A DNA stretch of 64,000 nucleotides from an uncultured Prevotellaceae bacterium (GTDB taxonomy: Bacteria; Bacteroidota; Bacteroidia; Bacteroidales; Bacteroidaceae): positions 1-64,000 of the forward strand of contig ONDJ01000003.1 in assembly GCA_900316575.1 (NCBI GenBank), read 5' to 3'. The position numbers were made by a program, and so were the translations under genes. A model generated the notes under the pieces. It was not told the origin of the DNA and did no database searches. It saw only the letters and a program-made list of their open reading frames with translations. This document shows, one piece after another, positions 59,074 through 64,000 of this stretch (position 1 is the first letter of the stretch; each line of letters begins with the position of its first letter).

Positions 59074-59172
59074 TTCAGAGGTTATAGTTTGGAGGTTAAG
59101 GGGCAGTGCCGCTGCCGCTTCTCTAAACTATAACCTCTAAACTATAACCTCTAACCTCTAACCTCTCAACTT
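59074..59172 (+). repeat. Inverted and tandem repeat before nadC
   Basis: AGAGGTTATAGTTT at 59079-59092 pairs with AAACTATAACCTCT at 59126-59139 and again with a second copy, so two alternative hairpins can form. Shorter units (TAACCTC) continue up to the nadC start. It may terminate the lipoprotein transcript or lie in the nadC leader. Confidence 0.65.
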
Positions 59173-59179
59173 TATATAT

Positions 59180-60037
59180 ATGTACACAGTTGACGAACTA
59201 AACGATAGGTTGATAGACCTTGCTTTCAGTGAGGACATCGGCGATGGCGACCACACTACGCTCTGTTGCATTCCGGCTGATGCCCATGGGTGTCAGAAAC
59301 TCCTTATCAAGGAAGAGGGTGTGTTGGCAGGCGTGCGTATTGCCAAAGAGATATTCCATCGTTTCGACCCCGCGCTGAAGGTGGAAGTGTTGATTAACGA
59401 TGGCGAAGAAGTGAAGCCTGGCGATGTGGCTATGGTGGTAACGGGCAGTGTGCGCAGCCTTTTGCAAACTGAGCGTTTGATGCTTAACGTGATGCAGCGA
59501 ATGAGTGGCATTGCCACTACAACGCGCCGCTACGTGCGACTGCTTGAAGGCACAAAGACGCGTGTGCTCGATACGCGCAAAACCACGCCTGGTATGCGTA
59601 TGTTAGAAAAAGAAGCCGTCAAAATTGGTGGTGGTGTGAACCATCGCATTGGGCTCTTCGACATGATATTGCTCAAGGACAATCACGTGGACTTTGCCGG
59701 CGGAATAAGTGCGGCGCTCGATCGTTGCCACGAATATCTGAAAGCCAAAGAGCTCAGCTTGAAAGTAGAAATAGAAGTACGCAACTTTGATGAACTCCAA
59801 GAGGCTCTGACGCACGGCGGTGCCGACCGCGTGATGCTCGACAATTTCAGCGTTGAAGACACGCGCCGCGCCGTTGAGATGGTGGGCGGTCGTGTGGAAC
59901 TTGAGAGTAGCGGTGGCATCACGATCGACACGTTGCGGCAGTATGCCGAGTGTGGAGTGGACTACATCAGTGTGGGTGCGTTGACGCACAGTGTGAAGAG
60001 CCTTGACATGAGTTTCAAGGCCGCAAAAGAAGTTTAG
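59180..60037 (+). CDS. nadC: Nicotinate-nucleotide pyrophosphorylase (carboxylating)
   Basis: Quinolinate phosphoribosyltransferase of de novo NAD synthesis: quinolinate and PRPP give nicotinate mononucleotide and CO2. The 285 residues include EDIGDGDHTT, the RMSGIATTTRRYV block, the DTRKTTPGMRMLEKEAVKIGGGVNHRIGL core with substrate-binding Arg, His and Lys, and the C-terminal LESSGGITIDTLRQYAECGVDYISVGALTHS. NadA and NadB are not in the window. It precedes the C69 dipeptidase gene by 37 bases. Confidence 0.95.
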   Translation: MYTVDELNDRLIDLAFSEDIGDGDHTTLCCIPADAHGCQKLLIKEEGVLAGVRIAKEIFHRFDPALKVEVLINDGEEVKPGDVAMVVTGSVRSLLQTERLMLNVMQRMSGIATTTRRYVRLLEGTKTRVLDTRKTTPGMRMLEKEAVKIGGGVNHRIGLFDMILLKDNHVDFAGGISAALDRCHEYLKAKELSLKVEIEVRNFDELQEALTHGGADRVMLDNFSVEDTRRAVEMVGGRVELESSGGITIDTLRQYAECGVDYISVGALTHSVKSLDMSFKAAKEV

Positions 60038-60074
60038 CGTTAATGCTTTAGAGGTTAAACAAACGCTCGAAAAA

Positions 60075-61718
60075 ATGAAAAAACACTTTCTTTTTCTTGC
60101 CTCGTTCTTTGCAGGACTTATGCCTATTATGGCATGCACAAACTTCCTCGTGGGCAAGAACGCCTCCACCGATGGGGCAACCATGATATCCTATAGTGCC
60201 GACAGCTATGGCATGTATGGCAAACTCGTTTACTATCCAGCTAGCCACCATAAGCCTGGCACCATGCGCCGCATTGTAGATGGCGACACCAATCACTTCA
60301 TGGGCACAATACCCGAAGCACCCTACACCTACAGCGTGATGGGCAACATCAATGAATATGGCCTAAGTATCATGGAAACCACATTTGGCGGTAGAGAAGA
60401 ATTAGTTGACAAGGGTGGCATCATTGACTACGTCAGTTTGATGGCCTTGGGTATGCAACGTGCCAAAACAGCGCGCGAAGCCATCGGCGTAATGACGCAA
60501 CTTGTGGCACAATATGGCTACGCCAGCTCGGGCGAAAGTTTCAGCATTGCCGACCCCAACGAAGTTTGGATTATGGAAATGATAGGCAAAGGCGGCAAGG
60601 AGAAAGGAGCCGTGTGGGTGGCAGTGCGCATTCCCGACGCTTGCATCGCAGCCCACGCCAATCAGAGCCGCATTCACCGCTTTGACCTTCGCGACAAGCA
60701 AAATGTGATATACAGTCCCGATGTTATCACTTTTGCTCGCAGTCAAGGCTATTTCAGTGGGCGCGACGAAGATTTCTCGTTCAGCAATGCCTATTCGCCT
60801 GCCGACTTCAGTGCCATTCGCTATTGCGAAACGCGCGCTTGGAGCTTCTTTAATCGCTTTGTGGATGGGATGGATCAATATCTTGACTATGCCGATGGGC
60901 GCCACATTGGGCAGGCAGAGCCTTTCCCGCTCTATTTCAAACCGCGCCACAAGCTCAGCTTGAAGGACGTAATGAACGCCATGCGCGACCACTACGAGGG
61001 TACACCTTTCGACGTGACACAGGATGTTGGTGCTGGAGCCTATTGCGCTCCCTATCGGCCTACGCCTTTGGAGTGGGAGTACGACGGACGCAGATATTTC
61101 AACGAACGTCCCATTTCCACGCAGCAAACGTCCTACACCGTAGTGGCACAGTTGCGCGCGGACATGCCCGCAGCCGTGGGCTGTGTGCTTTGGTTTGGCA
61201 ACGACGATGCCAATATGGTGGCCTATACGCCCGTGTATTGTTGCGCCACAACAGTGCCCGAACCCTATGCCCCCGAAACGGCAAACGACCACACTTTTTC
61301 GTGGAAAAGTGCTTTCTGGGTGTGCAACTGGGTAGCGAATATGACTTATCCGCGCTATTCACAGTTGTTTCCCGCTGTGGAGCGTGTGCGCAACGAAGTG
61401 GAAGACGCACTCATCGCCCAACAGCCTGCCGTGGAGCGCGAAGCGTTGGCTCTTTTGCAACAAGACGAAGCTAAGGGCAAAGCTTTCTTGGATAGCTACA
61501 CCAACAGATGTGCGTTGGACATGTTGGCACGCTGGAAAGAACTTGGCGAATATCTCATTGTGAAGTTCAACGACCAAGCCGTGAAGCCCCAAGACGAGCA
61601 AGGCAATTATCGCCTCACCGACGATGGGCTTGCTGTGTTCCCGCAACGTCCAGGCTTCGACCAGCAACAACGTGCCGTTATCGTCCGCGAAACAGGCGAC
61701 AAGTATCTTAAGCCCTAA
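60075..61718 (+). CDS. C69 family dipeptidase
   Basis: An exported cysteine dipeptidase of 547 residues. The signal peptide (MKKHFLFLASFFAGLMPIMA) is followed directly by C21 (CTNFLVGKNAS), which after cleavage becomes the N-terminal nucleophile of this Ntn-hydrolase family. Supporting blocks are TMISYSADSYG, NEYGLSIMETTFGG and SIADPNEVWIMEMIGKG. Related enzymes (PepD, DipZ-like) cleave a broad range of dipeptides in the periplasm or outside the cell. The gene is in line with nadC and ends next to a large inverted repeat. Confidence 0.92.
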   Translation: MKKHFLFLASFFAGLMPIMACTNFLVGKNASTDGATMISYSADSYGMYGKLVYYPASHHKPGTMRRIVDGDTNHFMGTIPEAPYTYSVMGNINEYGLSIMETTFGGREELVDKGGIIDYVSLMALGMQRAKTAREAIGVMTQLVAQYGYASSGESFSIADPNEVWIMEMIGKGGKEKGAVWVAVRIPDACIAAHANQSRIHRFDLRDKQNVIYSPDVITFARSQGYFSGRDEDFSFSNAYSPADFSAIRYCETRAWSFFNRFVDGMDQYLDYADGRHIGQAEPFPLYFKPRHKLSLKDVMNAMRDHYEGTPFDVTQDVGAGAYCAPYRPTPLEWEYDGRRYFNERPISTQQTSYTVVAQLRADMPAAVGCVLWFGNDDANMVAYTPVYCCATTVPEPYAPETANDHTFSWKSAFWVCNWVANMTYPRYSQLFPAVERVRNEVEDALIAQQPAVEREALALLQQDEAKGKAFLDSYTNRCALDMLARWKELGEYLIVKFNDQAVKPQDEQGNYRLTDDGLAVFPQRPGFDQQQRAVIVRETGDKYLKP

Positions 61719-61736
61719 CATTTGGACAACCTACAC

Positions 61737-61824
61737 ATTTGACAATTGGACAATTTACCATTAGACAATTCTGCGGAGGTTTCGAAGCGCAGTGGTCTGG
61801 TTGTAAATTGTCCAATTGTCAAAT
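61737..61824. terminator. Perfect 22-bp inverted repeat between convergent genes
   Basis: Arms of 22 bases (beginning ATTTGACAATTGGACAA at 61737-61758 and its complement at 61803-61824) are separated by 44 bases. The right arm contains the stop codon of the MATE gene (61819-61821). A hairpin of this size between two convergent genes probably acts as a bidirectional terminator, although long T-runs are absent. Confidence 0.55.
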
Positions 61825-63108
61825 CGTTTTGTTAATGAGCTTTGGAGTAGCGAGGCCAAGAACAATGCCTCGGAATAGTAAATAGGCGAGATAAGCCGTC
61901 CAGAGGGCATGATTGGCCAAAGAGGGAGAAAGCAGATAGAGCAAGCCGAAGAAGAGCGCAGCCGACAGAGCTACACTTAAAAGCATTGGGCGTGTGCCCG
62001 TGCAGCCGATAAAAAGGCCATCAAGCAAAAAGGCTACGAAGCTGGCAAAGGGAACAGCAATGAGGTAGGGCAGATATTCGTGGCTGGCCAGGCGCACTTC
62101 ATCGCGGTCGGTGAGCAGGGAGATAAACGATGTGCCGCCTATCATGAAGAGCAAAGTGAAGGCTGTTGCTACCACAAGGCATATCATGATGAGCTTGCGC
62201 AGCAACGTGCGCAAACCTTTTCTGTCTTTTGCTCCGTAAAGCCTGCCTCCAATGGCCTCGGCAGCATTAGCAAGTCCGTCAAAGACATAACTCGTAACGA
62301 CAAAAAACTGCATGAGCACCGTGTTTGCTGCCAAAGTTACTTCACCAAAGCGTGCTCCAGCTCGCGTAAACCACGACATCACGGCTACCAGGCACAGTGT
62401 GCGCAGAAAGATGTCGCGACTCACACCAAAGAAGCGTCCGCTACTTCTGAGCGTTAGTTTCCAGAGCGGGAAACCCTTTGCATGACGTTTGTAGTAGCAA
62501 AGCATGGCTACGCCAAGCCCAATCCATTGTGCGAGCAAGGTGCCGAGTGCTACGCCCTCAATCTTCATTCCCAAAGCTATGACAAAGAAAAGGCTAAGCA
62601 AAATGTTGGCCACATTTTGAAGAATGGCCGTAAGCATAGGACTGCGTGCATCCTGCATACCCAAGAACCAACCGCTGAGGCTATTTGTAGTCAACACTGC
62701 GGGAGCTCCCCAAACAAGAATGAAGAAATACTGCGAAGCCAAGTCGGAGACTTCGCTACCAGGAGCGTAGAAGTATTGCATTGCTACAGACAGCGGCCAT
62801 TGCAACACGATGATGAGCAGGCCAAAAAGCATTCCGTAGGTCATCGCCTGGCATCTGATGGTGTCGATTTCCTTTCTGTCAGCAGCACCAAGGGCTTGAG
62901 CGGTTAGTCCGCTGGTGGTCATGCGTAGGAACCCCAACAGCCAATACATCATGTTGAACATCATGCCGCCTACGGCAACTGCTCCAATATAAGAAGTCTC
63001 CCCCAGATGGCCCGTGATAGCTGTGTCAACCAGTCCGAGCAAGGGCACTGTGACGTTGGTGGCAATCGCAGGCAGGGCTATGGAGCGTATTTGTCGGTTC
63101 ATGAGCAA
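61819..63108 (-). CDS. MATE family efflux transporter (DinF-like)
   Basis: An inner-membrane cation-coupled multidrug exporter of 429 residues with twelve hydrophobic helices in two six-helix halves. The N-terminal block RSIALPAIATNVTVPLLGLVDTAITGHLG is the MATE signature of the DinF group, and the first half has GFLRMTTSGLTAQALGA. The second half has VFDGLANAAEAIGGRLYGAKDRKGL. The DinF-like type often couples to Na+ or H+ and is not necessarily a drug exporter. It precedes the YraN gene on the map but the order of transcription is tadA-yraN-MATE on the minus strand. Confidence 0.92.
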   Translation of the reverse strand: MLMNRQIRSIALPAIATNVTVPLLGLVDTAITGHLGETSYIGAVAVGGMMFNMMYWLLGFLRMTTSGLTAQALGAADRKEIDTIRCQAMTYGMLFGLLIIVLQWPLSVAMQYFYAPGSEVSDLASQYFFILVWGAPAVLTTNSLSGWFLGMQDARSPMLTAILQNVANILLSLFFVIALGMKIEGVALGTLLAQWIGLGVAMLCYYKRHAKGFPLWKLTLRSSGRFFGVSRDIFLRTLCLVAVMSWFTRAGARFGEVTLAANTVLMQFFVVTSYVFDGLANAAEAIGGRLYGAKDRKGLRTLLRKLIMICLVVATAFTLLFMIGGTSFISLLTDRDEVRLASHEYLPYLIAVPFASFVAFLLDGLFIGCTGTRPMLLSVALSAALFFGLLYLLSPSLANHALWTAYLAYLLFRGIVLGLATPKLINKTI

Positions 63109-63123
63109 AGGGGGGGCTAATTA

Positions 63124-63525
63124 TCAAGCGCGAAGCGTGCGACTACGCTCCACGCGGGCATAGCTCTCTGCGCTGAAAGCATCCCGAACGTGTGTGATTT
63201 GAGGCGTATTGTCTGTTCCCGTAACGGCTATGATATCAAAGCGCACAGGGTTGTCAAGTCCATGCAACAACAGAAATTCGCGAGCCGCTTCGATCAAGTT
63301 GCCTTGTTTGGTATGCGCCACGGCTTCAAGAGCCTCGGAAGGGTTTGCTTTCTTTCGGGATTTTACTTCTACAAAAACCAGCGTCCCATATTGCTCGGCA
63401 ATAATATCTACTTCGAGGTGCCCTATGCGCCAGTTTCGTTCCAAAAGGTGGTAGCCGCTTCGCACCAAATGGCGTATAGCTGCTTCTTCGCCCTGGTAGC
63501 CTAGGACTTGTTTGGCTGTTTTCAT
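63124..63525 (-). CDS. YraN family endonuclease-like protein
   Basis: A 133-residue protein of the YraN/UPF0102 family, which has a nuclease-like fold of unknown in vivo role. The motif is visible: GYQGEEAAIRHL at the N-terminus, LEVDIIAEQ with the catalytic Asp, and FVEVKSRKK with the ExK pair. Its start overlaps the tadA stop by four bases, and the MATE gene is 15 bases further on; a G7 tract lies in that gap. A role in DNA repair or recombination is often suspected from genomic context, without proof. Confidence 0.88.
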   Translation of the reverse strand: MKTAKQVLGYQGEEAAIRHLVRSGYHLLERNWRIGHLEVDIIAEQYGTLVFVEVKSRKKANPSEALEAVAHTKQGNLIEAAREFLLLHGLDNPVRFDIIAVTGTDNTPQITHVRDAFSAESYARVERSRTLRA

Positions 63526-63953
63526 CTCTTCTGCTTAAAAAAGGCTTTCATCAGCGCGGAGCATTCCTCTTGCAGGATGCCTGCTGTGACTTCTGTCTTG
63601 GGGTGCAAAGCGTTGGGTGCAAAGCGCGTAAAGCCGCGTTTCTCATCGGTAGCACCATAGACAATGCGACCTATTTGCGACCAGCCCAAAGCTCCAGCAC
63701 ACATCACGCAGGGTTCTACCGTGACATACAGCGTGCATTGGTCAAGATATTTTCCGCCCAAGGCATTGGCTGCCGCAGTGATAGCCTGCATCTCGGCATG
63801 AGCCGTAACGTCGTGGAGCGTTTCGGTGAGATTATGAGCACGGGCTATAATTCTATCCCTGCAAACTACCACCGCCCCCACGGGCACTTCGCCTGCATTC
63901 ATGGCAGCTTCGGCTTCGTGCAGAGCGCGCTGCATATAGACTTCGTCGGTCAT
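63522..63953 (-). CDS. tadA: tRNA adenosine(34) deaminase TadA
   Basis: A zinc-dependent deaminase that converts A34 of tRNA-Arg(ACG) to inosine. The 143 residues show HAEMQAI, supplying His and the catalytic Glu, and PCVMCAGALGWSQI, supplying the two zinc cysteines, together with an N-terminal YMQRALHEAEAAMNAGEVPVGAVVV block. Guanine deaminases are related, but this block arrangement favours TadA. It is the first gene of the tadA-yraN-MATE run; its promoter would lie at 63954-64000, where no clear -7 box is visible. Confidence 0.93.
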   Translation of the reverse strand: MTDEVYMQRALHEAEAAMNAGEVPVGAVVVCRDRIIARAHNLTETLHDVTAHAEMQAITAAANALGGKYLDQCTLYVTVEPCVMCAGALGWSQIGRIVYGATDEKRGFTRFAPNALHPKTEVTAGILQEECSALMKAFFKQKR

Positions 63954-64000
63954 AAAAGGTTTTTCTTTAAGGAATAAAAGAATGGTATGTGAGCGTTAAC

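Noticed and set aside
63111..63117. G7 tract between yraN and the MATE gene as a phase-variable switch
   Set aside because: It is short, lies outside the coding sequences and no promoter geometry depends on it.
1..64000. CRISPR arrays, rRNA genes, complete insertion sequences and prophage genes
   Set aside because: The spaced repeats found here are tandem or inverted with no spacer-like variety; no transposase, integrase, capsid or reverse transcriptase gene was recognised.

Overview
The window looks like chromosomal DNA of a gut or oral Bacteroidales bacterium, most likely Prevotellaceae. The reasons are the Bacteroidetes -7 promoter box TAnnTTTG upstream of many genes, the lack of Shine-Dalgarno sequences, lipoproteins with short Bacteroidetes-type signals, a C-terminal tail of the type IX secretion kind on a large secreted protease, and gene sets typical of the order (sigma-54 regulator-lptE-TPR-secG; fused NfnAB-like oxidoreductase; SagB-type exported nitroreductase; DUF4488; YtxH). 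G+C is moderate, with a clearly more A+T-rich stretch at about 40.2-44.4 kb. No rRNA, CRISPR array, complete transposon or prophage was seen. Two tRNAs are present.

Layout. 0.5-5.8 kb (minus): a PstS-like lipoprotein, UDP-glucose dehydrogenase, then secG, a TPR-like protein, lptE and a sigma-54 activator in one operon. 6-9.5 kb: a DUF4488 protein, a hemolysin III family membrane protein, an exported nitroreductase, a small unknown protein and an acyltransferase. 9.6-16.3 kb (plus): a golvesin-domain N-acetylmuramoyl-alanine amidase, an unknown protein, a YgiQ radical SAM enzyme, rsmG and an MBL hydrolase. 16.4-20 kb (minus): CapA family lipoprotein, glycosyltransferase and mtaB. 20.3-24.9 kb (plus): two tiny lipoproteins, an NSS transporter and clpC. 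25.2-32.2 kb (minus): an apparent operon ruvB-ybeY-purD-type IIL restriction/modification enzyme-two membrane proteins. 32.3-36 kb (plus): serS-ruvX-def and sdaA.

36.1-47.3 kb is the most accessory-looking part. tRNA-Thr is followed by a lone M60 mucinase-like gene that lies between a tRNA-Asp-like fragment and an intact tRNA-Asp. Next comes a tightly overlapping minus-strand operon: pdxA, a sugar/inositol-phosphate nucleotidyltransferase-like gene, an ATP-grasp gene with an ITPK-like motif, a CDP-alcohol phosphatidyltransferase, a flippase-like membrane protein and a HAD phosphatase. I read it as an uncharacterised phospholipid head-group pathway. rlmN and a SPOR lipoprotein sit upstream of it.

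47.5-64 kb: YtxH protein, GH20 hexosaminidase, an orphan fragment that resembles the variable region of a diversity-generating retroelement target, the NfnAB-like fusion, an ABC exporter-GntR-outer membrane barrel operon, a small lipoprotein, nadC, a C69 dipeptidase, a MATE exporter, a YraN protein and tadA. Several intergenic regions carry short-period repeats (mostly 21 bp, two helical turns), and three sites carry a related GC-rich REP-like sequence, one of them inside the restriction enzyme gene.
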